A stretch of 34,222 nucleotides of DNA from an uncultured Bacteroidia bacterium. GTDB lineage: Bacteria; Bacteroidota; Bacteroidia; Bacteroidales; Prolixibacteraceae. A program made the translations under genes and the position numbers. The stretch is taken from NCBI GenBank assembly GCA_903834845.1, contig CAILKW010000193.1, positions 1 to 34,222 on the forward strand, in the 5' to 3' direction. Positions within the stretch are counted from its first letter, which is position 1; each line of letters starts with the position of its first letter. The notes beneath the pieces are model-generated. The model ran no database searches. It saw nothing but the letters and a program-made list of their open reading frames with translations, and was not told where the DNA came from. Positions 24,070 to 31,885 of this stretch are shown here, piece by piece.

Positions 24070-25746
24070 ATGTTAAAAACGAAACATTTATTCATCATTC
24101 TTTTATTAGTTGTACTACAAATTATTCAATCTTATGGCTGCACCAATTTTTTGATTTCAAGAGGTGCTACTAAAGATGGTTCAACCATGATCACGTATTC
24201 AGCTGATTCACACACCCTTTACGGAGAACTTTATTTCTGGCCTTCTGCCGACTATCCCGAAGGTGCTTTCCTTGACGTTTATGAATGGGATACCGGAAAG
24301 TACCTCGGTAAGATTCCACAGGTTAAACACACCTATCAGGTAACGGGAAACATGAACGAGAATCAGGTTTCTATCGGTGAGACAACTTATGGCGGAAGAA
24401 AAGAACTTGCATCACAAAAAGATGCCATAGTTGATTATGGCAGTTTGATTTACATTGCTTTACAACGATCAAGGACTGCACGTGAGGCGATTACAATCAT
24501 GACCGATCTGGTAAAAAATTACGGGTATGCTTCGAGCGGCGAATCATTTTCGCTTTCCGATCCCAACGAAGTCTGGATTATGGAAATGATTGGCAAAGGA
24601 GAAGGACAAAAAGGAGCAGTTTGGGTAGCAATGCGGATTCCTGATGGCTATATTTCTGGTCATGCCAATCAAGCCAGAATTACTCGTTTTCCATTAAATG
24701 ATACAAAAAATTGTCTTTATTCTACAGATGTAATTTCATTTGCCCGCGAAAAAGGTTGGTTCGAAGGGAAAAATAACGATTTTAGCTTTTCCGACACTTA
24801 TGCTCCGGTTGATTTCAGTGGAGCCCGTTTTTGTGAAGCCCGTGTTTGGTCAGGTTTTAATAAAGTGAATAAACAGATGGGGCAGTACGAAAAATATGCA
24901 ATGGGAATAGTAACTTATGGAGAAAATAAGTATGCTACTAATCGGATGCCGCTCTGGATAAAACCCGATTCACTGCTTTCTGTCAAAGATGTAATGAATA
25001 TGATGCGTGACCATTACGAAGGAACGGCTCTTGATATGACAAAAGACCTTGGTACAGGCCCTTACGGAGCACCATACCGCTGGCGTCCGATGCTTTGGAA
25101 GGTTGATTCGGTTTCGTATGTTCACGAACGTGCTATTTCAACACAGCAAACAGGGTTTTCTTTTGTTGCGCAAAGCAGGCAAAACCTACCAAACCCGATA
25201 GGTGGAATACTTTGGTTCGGTCTCGATGATACTTACATGACCTGCTATATGCCTATTTATTGTGGCATAAAACAAGTTCCTAATTCGTTAAAAGTCGGTG
25301 AAGGTGATATGCTTACTTGGTCCGACAATTCAGCATTTTGGGTTTTTAATCAAGTCTCAAACCTCTGCTACTCAAGGTATAGTGATATGATTATTGACCT
25401 TCAAAAGGTTCAATCGCAACTTGAAAATAAATATTTCAGCTTTACGCCTGTCGTAGATCAGGCAGCCTTGACTTTGTGGAACAACGGAGATAAAGATCTT
25501 GCCTGTCAGTTTCTGACAGAATATTCTGTAAATCAAGTTGAAAGTGCTGTAAAAAGGTGGAGAGAACTGGGACATTATCTTCTTGTAAAATACAAGGACG
25601 GAAATATAATGATAGAGAAAAACGGACAATTCGAAAGAAATGAATCTGGGAAATTGCCCGTTTCACCACTACACCCTGCATATCCTGACTGGTGGTATCG
25701 CAAAATCATTGAAAACAATAAAGAACATTTCAAAGCAATTGAATAA
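24070..25746 (+). CDS. Secreted C69-family dipeptidase (PepD-like)
   Basis: N-terminal nucleophile peptidase of the C69 family, which releases dipeptides. The signal segment (MLKTKHLFIILLLVVLQIIQ) runs straight into YGC-TNFLISRGATKDGSTM, where Cys24 would become the N-terminal nucleophile after processing. Family features continue: SADSHTLYGELYFWP, ETTYGGR, AREAITIMTDLVKNYGYAS, GESFSLSDPNEVWIMEMIG and MRIPDGYISGHANQARI. The 558-residue length fits the Bacteroidota/dipeptidase A type. It stands alone, with a promoter candidate before it and a strong terminator after it. It probably acts in the periplasm or outside the cell on imported peptides. Confidence 0.93.
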   Translation: MLKTKHLFIILLLVVLQIIQSYGCTNFLISRGATKDGSTMITYSADSHTLYGELYFWPSADYPEGAFLDVYEWDTGKYLGKIPQVKHTYQVTGNMNENQVSIGETTYGGRKELASQKDAIVDYGSLIYIALQRSRTAREAITIMTDLVKNYGYASSGESFSLSDPNEVWIMEMIGKGEGQKGAVWVAMRIPDGYISGHANQARITRFPLNDTKNCLYSTDVISFAREKGWFEGKNNDFSFSDTYAPVDFSGARFCEARVWSGFNKVNKQMGQYEKYAMGIVTYGENKYATNRMPLWIKPDSLLSVKDVMNMMRDHYEGTALDMTKDLGTGPYGAPYRWRPMLWKVDSVSYVHERAISTQQTGFSFVAQSRQNLPNPIGGILWFGLDDTYMTCYMPIYCGIKQVPNSLKVGEGDMLTWSDNSAFWVFNQVSNLCYSRYSDMIIDLQKVQSQLENKYFSFTPVVDQAALTLWNNGDKDLACQFLTEYSVNQVESAVKRWRELGHYLLVKYKDGNIMIEKNGQFERNESGKLPVSPLHPAYPDWWYRKIIENNKEHFKAIE

Positions 25747-25782
25747 TCGCGAACTTAATAATCTCTTTCAATTAGTAAAAAG

Positions 25783-25813
25783 CCCGATGGATTTCTGAAA
25801 TCCATCGGGTTTG
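25783..25813 (+). terminator. Terminator of the C69 dipeptidase gene
   Basis: A perfect 12-bp stem, CCCGATGGATTT (25783-25794) with AAATCCATCGGG (25798-25809), around the 3-base loop CTG. TTTGTGGTT follows and AAAA precedes. The downstream U-run is short, but the stem is very stable. Confidence 0.85.
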
Positions 25814-25831
25814 TGGTTAAAAAATATTACA

Positions 25832-26368
25832 ATGAAAATTAACGTATTTACAGGAATTCTACCAATTGTTGTTATTTTATTAAATATCAACGTAATATCA
25901 TTTGCAAAAGACAAAGAAGCGCCCTATTTGAGAAATGGAATCTCGTTTTCTATTAGTGAAAATTGGAGGGTAATTGCCAATGATTCAGTTGGAGATAATG
26001 CCTACTACTTTTCGGCAGAAAGAACAGGCAAAAAAGCAACAGGTTTGATCACGGTTAATTGGATTAATAAAGTTGAAAGCACTCAGAAAACGATAATGCT
26101 TCATCAACAAAGTATGAAAACTGCAAATATTTTCCGCAATCCGGGAATCGAATTTTCATCAACAATTCAGGAAAACTTCGCAGGATTTAAGTGCGAAAGC
26201 TGCCGTTATACCACAATTGTAAAAGAACAAAAACTCGATGGTTTCATTTATTGCCTTAATTTTTCACAAAAGACAGTTACTATTATTTTCCAAACTGGAC
26301 TTAACGATCAAAAGATCAATGTTAAAGCATTTAATTTATTCAGACAAACCTTTAATTGCAGGGAGTGA
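25832..26368 (+). CDS. Small exported protein of unknown function
   Basis: A 178-residue protein from ATG 25832, chosen over an in-frame TTG at 25811 that would overlap the terminator. It opens with a signal peptide (MKINVFTGILPIVVILLNIN, then VISFAKDKEA). The mature part begins YLRNGISFSISENWRVIAND. The layout, a beta-rich domain beginning with a short FSISENWRV-type strand and ending in a helix, recalls PsbP/DcrB-fold lipoproteins, but I cannot assign it. Three Cys (KCESCRY and the terminal NCRE) might form a disulfide. It has no clear promoter and follows directly after the dipeptidase terminator. Confidence 0.7.
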   Translation: MKINVFTGILPIVVILLNINVISFAKDKEAPYLRNGISFSISENWRVIANDSVGDNAYYFSAERTGKKATGLITVNWINKVESTQKTIMLHQQSMKTANIFRNPGIEFSSTIQENFAGFKCESCRYTTIVKEQKLDGFIYCLNFSQKTVTIIFQTGLNDQKINVKAFNLFRQTFNCRE

Positions 26369-26625
26369 TTGAAAAAATATTCACTGACTACAATCTTCAT
26401 AAAATGATTTGGAAATCAGTTCAGAATTACTTAATATTACAATATCAATTCAACACAGTTTTGGCGGACTCTTTTTCAAAAACGAGAGCTATTTTTCGTT
26501 ATTTGGGATTGAATGGGCGAAGCTGTAAAAGGGGTTAAGAATGAACGAATTATTGTAACTATTTTTAATTTTTCAACAAAAAAAATAAAATATTAAAACG
26601 AATACAATTCAAAATATTAAAACTA
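26369..26625. other. Long AT-rich leader region before the polysaccharide locus
   Basis: 257 bases without a supported gene. I see no exact TAnnTTTG here; the nearest are TATTTTTC (26490-26497) and TATTTTTA near 26558. A 60-codon frame in the first part has no codon pattern or motif I can defend. The length suggests a regulated promoter or long leader for the locus starting at 26626. Confidence 0.45.
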
Positions 26626-27012
26626 ATGAGGCACAAGATTTTAATTATAGATGATGAAAAGAGTATCAGACTACTACTTGCGAATTTTCTTTCAAAAAAT
26701 TATGATGTAGTAAGTAAAAGTGATGGAATTGAAGCACTCGAATGGATGGAAGGCAACCTCCCAGATCTGATTATATGTGACTTACAAATGCCAAACATGG
26801 ATGGATATGTATTTGTAGAAAAAGTACGTCAAAGAGGATATACAAAACATACGCCTGTAATAATGTTATCGGGAGTTGAAAGTAGTAAAGAGCGTATTAA
26901 GTGTTACAGACTTGGTGCTCAGGATTTTTTAGCCAAACCATTCAATCCGGAAGAATTAGGAGAATTAATTAATAAAAATCTCTTTCCGGTTCATTACGCA
27001 TTGAAATGGTAA
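26626..27012 (+). CDS. Stand-alone CheY-like response regulator receiver
   Basis: A 128-residue single receiver domain with all phosphorylation residues: acidic pair Asp9-Asp10 (LIIDDE), phosphoacceptor Asp52 (IICDLQMPNMDG), Ser82 (IMLSG) and Lys104 (FLAKPF). No output domain, so it must act by binding another protein. No histidine kinase gene is in the window. The next gene, 62 bases downstream, encodes a sugar-phosphate transferase that begins with a related but degenerate receiver. That pairing makes receiver-receiver contact at the start of polysaccharide synthesis a reasonable inference. Confidence 0.93.
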   Translation: MRHKILIIDDEKSIRLLLANFLSKNYDVVSKSDGIEALEWMEGNLPDLIICDLQMPNMDGYVFVEKVRQRGYTKHTPVIMLSGVESSKERIKCYRLGAQDFLAKPFNPEELGELINKNLFPVHYALKW

Positions 27013-27074
27013 CAATTAGAGCTGAGAATAACTTTCAAACTCATTAATATCAGTATGTTGTATCAACAATTAAT

Positions 27075-28280
27075 ATGGAAAATTTATTAACAATTCTTTA
27101 CATTGGCCGTTCTTCAGACGATATTACTGAACTGCGGGCTCATGCCGATGTTTCAGTCATACACAAATCAAACGCACTTGAGGCGATAAACTACCTCAAA
27201 TCGGATAACAAACCTGATGCTGTTTTGTCGGAGATGTATTTGTCAGGTGGTGGTGGTCTGGAAATGCATAAATGGATTCGCGAAAGACCTGAATTCGATC
27301 GCGTGGCCTTTTTACTGTTATCCTACGAATTTAAGGAAGAGTTATTTAAAACAGCTTTTAATTCCCGGATTGACGATTTTTTTGTTCTTCCTTTACCACC
27401 TTCAGAAAAAATCGTTGGACGAATACAGTTTTTAGTAGAATTCAGAAATAAGTATTCGCTATCAACATATATAAATACTGATTTTCAAGATGTCAGATAT
27501 ATAATGCCTGCCTCAAAGCGATTTTTCGATTTGTTTGTTGCCATTTCTGCATTAATCGCTCTCTCACCGATTTTATTGCTTATTGTCTTGGCTATCAGAC
27601 TAGAATCAAAAGGAAAGGTATATTACATTTCAAAAAGAGTCGGACGCGAACCATTCGATTTTTACAAATTGCGATCCATGCGTGTTGGAGCCGATGCTGA
27701 GCTAAATAAACTTGCAAAGGATAAAAATCAATACGCAACAGCTTCGCAGCAATCCGAAATCGACTTTTCGAGGCCTTGCCCGGTTTGCGCCAGATTAACA
27801 GACGAGAAAAGTTGTTCTCCTATCCTTCATATCGGCCCTCACAAAATTTGTGATTACTGGTACAACACACAAAAGAGAGAAGTTGCAAAAACAAAATCTG
27901 CATTTATTAAAATATCTGATGACCCTCGTATCACCAAAGTTGGAAAATTTATTCGCAATACAAGTATTGACGAACTTCCTCAACTAATCAATGTAATCAA
28001 GGGAGATATGTCAATTGTTGGTAATCGCCCGCTTCCTGTTTACGAAGCTGAATTAATAACAAGGGGATTATTGTCAAAAAGATTTCTTGCGCCTGCAGGA
28101 ATTACGGGATTATGGCAAGTTGAATTACGTGGCAAAGGGGGAGTAATGTCGGAAGAAGAGAGGATGCGGTTGGATAATGAATATGCAGACCATTTCATCG
28201 GAAATAACTACTCATTCTGGTATGATCTTAAATTAATTTTAAGAACTGTTCCTGCACTTTTTCAGAAGGACACTGTTTGA
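27075..28280 (+). CDS. Initiating sugar-phosphate transferase fused to a degenerate receiver, with a Cys/His insert
   Basis: Polyprenyl-phosphate sugar-1-phosphate transferase (PF02397 type), which starts repeat-unit synthesis on undecaprenyl phosphate at the inner membrane. The 401 residues divide as follows. Residues 1-124 form a receiver-like domain (LLTILYIGRSSDD, PDAVLSEMYLSGGGG). Gly11-Arg12 replace the acidic pair, Glu53 the phosphoacceptor Asp and Leu105 the Lys. Residues 148-175 are the membrane hairpin helix (KRFFDLFVAISALIALSPIL). Catalytic parts are YISKRVGREPFDFYKLRSM, DDPRITKVGKFIRNTSIDEL, PQLINVIKGDMSIVGNRPLP and PAGITGLWQV. Between KLRSM and SDDPR lies an insert (about 212-274) with Cys235, Cys238, Cys247, His252, His256 and Cys259, which looks like a metal site. 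Second gene of the polysaccharide locus. Confidence 0.9.
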   Translation: MENLLTILYIGRSSDDITELRAHADVSVIHKSNALEAINYLKSDNKPDAVLSEMYLSGGGGLEMHKWIRERPEFDRVAFLLLSYEFKEELFKTAFNSRIDDFFVLPLPPSEKIVGRIQFLVEFRNKYSLSTYINTDFQDVRYIMPASKRFFDLFVAISALIALSPILLLIVLAIRLESKGKVYYISKRVGREPFDFYKLRSMRVGADAELNKLAKDKNQYATASQQSEIDFSRPCPVCARLTDEKSCSPILHIGPHKICDYWYNTQKREVAKTKSAFIKISDDPRITKVGKFIRNTSIDELPQLINVIKGDMSIVGNRPLPVYEAELITRGLLSKRFLAPAGITGLWQVELRGKGGVMSEEERMRLDNEYADHFIGNNYSFWYDLKLILRTVPALFQKDTV

Positions 28281-28319
28281 TTATGTTTTTTTAATAGTAA
28301 CTAATGTAAAAAAATTCAG

Positions 28320-29072
28320 GTGAAGCTCAGTTTTCATATTCTAATCGTAGTAATTACACTGATTATTATTCGATTGTCTGCCTCGGCTCAAGTGGGCAAA
28401 GAGCTTGATTTAATAAATGATAACATTGAATCATTGCTTCCTCCACTCGAAACAATCATAGATTCTGCAATTGCAAATAACCCTTATGTAAAATTTAGAG
28501 ACTTGCAAATTCGCATCAACGAATATAAGTTAAAAGCTGACCGCAAGCTGTGGACAAGGAATCTAGGAATTCAGACAGATGCCCGGTTTGGAACTTTCGA
28601 TAACTTTTCGTTAAATACCTCCGAAGGCCAAACGCCATATTTAATAGCAACACGAAGCAATCAGTTTAATTATGGTGTCGGAGCATACTTAAAACTCCCT
28701 CTTTTCGATTTAGTAAACCGAAAAAACCAGATAAGATCAACTAAAGCTGAAATAGAACAAGCACAGAGTTATTCACAGGTTCAACGTAACGAAGTTCGTC
28801 TTATGGTATTAAAGCAATATAACGATTTGATAGTCAAACAAAAAGTTTTAAAAATCAAATCAAAGTATGCCGAGACATCAAAACTTAATATGGTAATGGT
28901 TGAAAAGGAATTTACCAATGGCTCAACATCTGTAAATGAATACTCCCGTATCACTCAAATCTATTTTGCAGCTGAATCAGACTTTGAAAGTTCACGTATG
29001 GATCTGCTTAATGCCTATATGATTTTGGAAGAAATAGTTGGTATTAGGTTTAACCTTGGGCAAAAAAAATGA
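28320..29072 (+). CDS. Half-length TolC-type outer-membrane protein
   Basis: A 250-residue exported protein from the GTG at 28320, with signal peptide (MKLSFHILIVVITLIIIRLS, ASAQ). It contains one outer-membrane efflux (OEP) unit: ETIIDSAIANNPYVKFRDLQ, then a beta-rich segment (NLGIQTDARFGTF, NQFNYGVGAYLKLPLFD) and the long helix pair RKNQIRSTKAEIEQAQSYSQ ... LNMVMVEKEFTNGSTSVNEY. TolC has two such units in about 430-470 residues. Nothing downstream encodes a second half: the PCP gene starts six bases later, and shifting frame at the A8 run near the stop does not extend it. No Wza/SLBB exporter is seen in the locus, so this protein may be the outer-membrane part of the export route. Confidence 0.8.
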   Translation: MKLSFHILIVVITLIIIRLSASAQVGKELDLINDNIESLLPPLETIIDSAIANNPYVKFRDLQIRINEYKLKADRKLWTRNLGIQTDARFGTFDNFSLNTSEGQTPYLIATRSNQFNYGVGAYLKLPLFDLVNRKNQIRSTKAEIEQAQSYSQVQRNEVRLMVLKQYNDLIVKQKVLKIKSKYAETSKLNMVMVEKEFTNGSTSVNEYSRITQIYFAAESDFESSRMDLLNAYMILEEIVGIRFNLGQKK

Positions 29073-29078
29073 TTACTT

Positions 29079-31808
29079 ATGGAAATTATTGACTTATTAC
29101 GTCTGGTACGCAAACATCTGGTACTACTCTTGTTAATACCCATAGCATTAGCTTCATTAGTAACATATTTTACCAGAACACCTACATATGTTTATTCCTC
29201 TGAGACCACACTTTTTACCGGAATTGCATCAGGATCAAGCGTGGAAATGGATAAAACATTTAGTTATTTTGCAAACAATACTGCATTTGATAATCTGATA
29301 AATGTAATTAAATCGCGTGAAACGCAACAAGAAGTTGCTGTTCGATTGTTAGCCCAACATCTGATGTTCTCCAAACCCGACCCACGTTATATTTCAAAAA
29401 AATCATTCGATGATTTAAGGAAAATTACACCTGACTATATTTTTTCGTTGGTTATGAACTCACCTGAACAAACTGCTAGTTCAGACAATATAACAAATCC
29501 AAACAGAAGTAGCGATACAACCCAAATCAACGCAAAGCAAAACATTGAATATCAACAACATACTGTAAAGGAAAAGGAAACACTTTTCTCTATATCCCGA
29601 CTATACAGATTATCAGTTGAACAAATAAAAGAATTGAACGGACTCCAAACTAATGATATATCTAAAGGACAAACTCTTCGGATTGGTAAACAAGGCGTTG
29701 ACAATTCTTCAAAAGAAATCACCTCTCCCACAAGCGAGGAGAATGATAGTACTGCCACCACCTTTTCCTTTTCCAATCTCGACACTTCTCCTCAGAATTA
29801 CTTAGTACTTCCCCCTTCAATCAATCCGGAAGCTTATGAGCAAACAGTAAAAAATCTGGAAGCCTATATGGCAAGCAGTGACACTAACTTTATTTATAAA
29901 CTACTCTATTTCAGTCATCCACACTATTCAATAAAAGCAATATCCTCTATAAGTGCATTACGTATCGGGAATAGCGATTTAGTTAAATTAAAATTCGAAT
30001 CAGACGAACCAGGTATTTGCCGTCAAACGTTAGCCCTTGTAACTGAAGTTTGTATTAAAAATTATAAATTGATAAAAGAAAACCGGTCAGATGCTGTTGT
30101 GAAATATTTCGAATACCAACTTAGACAAGCTTCAACAAAACTTAAAATTGGAGAAGACAAACTATTGAAATTCAATGAAGACCATAATATCATTAACTAT
30201 TATGAGCAAAGTAAAGCAGTTGCAATTATCAAGGAAGATCTCGATGTTGAGTATAATAACAAACGAATCAAGCTTGCAGGAATCAAGGCTGCAATTAATC
30301 GTATAGAAGAAAAATTAGGAAGTCAAAGGAAAATTCAGCTCAAGAGTGCAGGAATTATTGAGAAACGTAACCAACTTAGTGAAATCAATACTAAAATTGC
30401 TACCTCCGAAATCATTGGTTTTGGGAAAACCCCAAACGACGAACAACTCATCAACCTGAAAATGACTTCCGAAAAACTCAAAGAGGAAATCCGAAGCAGT
30501 ATTAATGATCTTTATAGCTATGGTAACTCAACAGAAGGACTGCCTGTCAGCATTTTACTAAATGATTGGATCGCCAATGTAATTGAATATGAAAGCATAA
30601 AAGCAGGACTCGATGTGCTTGCGGAACGGATTAAAGAGTTTCAGAAACAATATTCAATTTATGCACCTGCTGGAGCAAACATAAAAAGAATAGAACGTGA
30701 AATATCAGTTTCCGAACAGGAATTTCTGGAAATATTACATGGTTTAAATCAAGCAAAACTTAAAATGCAGGATGCTGAACTATCTTCAACAATAAAGGCC
30801 GTTGATCCGCCTTTTTATCCTTTATCTCCCAATCCGACCAAACGCAGTATGCTTATTATAGCAGCAGCCTTTGTTGGTTTTATTCTCGTTCTCACTACTA
30901 TTCTGGCTACCGAATATTTTGATGATACTCTCAAAAATAGTGAAAGAGCCTCAAAAAATGTAAATCTGAAAACCATTGGCATATTTCCGAAAATTTTTCT
31001 CAAAACCGGAACTCTTAATTTCCTCTTCGTAGCAAACAGGCTTCTTGAAATAATTATACAACAGATTGATTTACTGACCAGTTCAAAAGCTGATTTGAAT
31101 GAACCACGTATAATATTGTTTTTAAGCTCATTAAATACCGAAGGTAAGTCCGTTATAGCTGGTAATATTGCAAGAAAACTAAAAAAACAAGGGAAAAAAG
31201 TTCTTTTCCTGAATTTTTCACGTGAATCGCTCCGCCAGACTGAAGCCAATCAGATCGGTTACAAACCTAAACCACCTAAAGCACCATCCTCTGGTTTCAG
31301 TCTGATACACAAACGTATCCTGTTTATCAGTTGGATGCTGGGGTATGGAGATAACCGTATCGACACTTCCAGTCAGTTCCTTAAAAAACAAGATGAGTAT
31401 CTTGATAATAGTGAATATGCTCTTTACCAATTTGATGATAGTTATTTTTCTGCATCCAACTACAAAAATCTGATAGAAGAAAACTATTTATTATCAAGAG
31501 AAAAACCAAATTATGTATTAATAGAACTTCCTTCCATTCTATATTATTCATTCCCAACCCAACTGATAGCCTCTGCCGATCTTGCAATCTTGGTATGCAG
31601 GGCAAACCGCATCTGGTCAAATGCAGATAAAGGTGCATTAGATATAGTAAAGAAAAAAACCTCTCAAGAACCAGTGATTATTTTAAATGGTGTTGAATTA
31701 CAGGCCATTGAATCTGTATTGGGCGATTTACCAAAAAAACGTATATGGTTACGCAGGATTGCTAAAAAAATAATTCGCTTGCAATTTTATTCACGTTATG
31801 AAACATAG
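29079..31808 (+). CDS. Wzz/Wzc-like polysaccharide co-polymerase with periplasmic LysM domain and degenerate BY-kinase
   Basis: A 909-residue inner-membrane chain-length/export regulator. Residues 2-35 are the Wzz opening with TM1 (14-30). Residues 160-204 form a LysM domain (HTVKEKETLFSISRLYRLSV, EQIKELNGLQTNDISKGQTL) flanked by Ser/Thr/Asn-rich linkers. Long coiled coils follow at about 340-480 and 535-570, then the Pro-rich motif PLSPNPTKRS (581-590) and TM2 (591-610). The cytoplasmic part (675-880) keeps the P-loop SLNTEGKS (684-691). However, Walker A' reads VLFLNFSRE and Walker B VLIELPS, lacking the usual Asp residues of BY-kinases, and only two Tyr sit in the last ten residues. It is read together with the TolC-like gene (6-base gap). 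Confidence 0.88.
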   Translation: MEIIDLLRLVRKHLVLLLLIPIALASLVTYFTRTPTYVYSSETTLFTGIASGSSVEMDKTFSYFANNTAFDNLINVIKSRETQQEVAVRLLAQHLMFSKPDPRYISKKSFDDLRKITPDYIFSLVMNSPEQTASSDNITNPNRSSDTTQINAKQNIEYQQHTVKEKETLFSISRLYRLSVEQIKELNGLQTNDISKGQTLRIGKQGVDNSSKEITSPTSEENDSTATTFSFSNLDTSPQNYLVLPPSINPEAYEQTVKNLEAYMASSDTNFIYKLLYFSHPHYSIKAISSISALRIGNSDLVKLKFESDEPGICRQTLALVTEVCIKNYKLIKENRSDAVVKYFEYQLRQASTKLKIGEDKLLKFNEDHNIINYYEQSKAVAIIKEDLDVEYNNKRIKLAGIKAAINRIEEKLGSQRKIQLKSAGIIEKRNQLSEINTKIATSEIIGFGKTPNDEQLINLKMTSEKLKEEIRSSINDLYSYGNSTEGLPVSILLNDWIANVIEYESIKAGLDVLAERIKEFQKQYSIYAPAGANIKRIEREISVSEQEFLEILHGLNQAKLKMQDAELSSTIKAVDPPFYPLSPNPTKRSMLIIAAAFVGFILVLTTILATEYFDDTLKNSERASKNVNLKTIGIFPKIFLKTGTLNFLFVANRLLEIIIQQIDLLTSSKADLNEPRIILFLSSLNTEGKSVIAGNIARKLKKQGKKVLFLNFSRESLRQTEANQIGYKPKPPKAPSSGFSLIHKRILFISWMLGYGDNRIDTSSQFLKKQDEYLDNSEYALYQFDDSYFSASNYKNLIEENYLLSREKPNYVLIELPSILYYSFPTQLIASADLAILVCRANRIWSNADKGALDIVKKKTSQEPVIILNGVELQAIESVLGDLPKKRIWLRRIAKKIIRLQFYSRYET

Positions 31809-31885
31809 AAATAATAAAAGGAATAAGTTCATTAATATAATACAGTTCACAATTACCAATACATACATTATCAGTTATTTATCTG

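Noticed and set aside
26356-26538. 60-codon frame after the small secreted protein
   Set aside because: Overlaps the end of the preceding gene; no signal, motif or promoter; composition like the non-coding surroundings.
28320-29072. Frameshifted full-length TolC pseudogene
   Set aside because: The A8 run at the 3' end looked suspect, but the other frames stop at once and the next gene starts six bases later, so no second OEP half exists to be rejoined.
30815-31249. Minus-strand open frame of 144 codons inside the co-polymerase gene
   Set aside because: Shadow of the Wzc-like coding region; no recognisable domain and no promoter.
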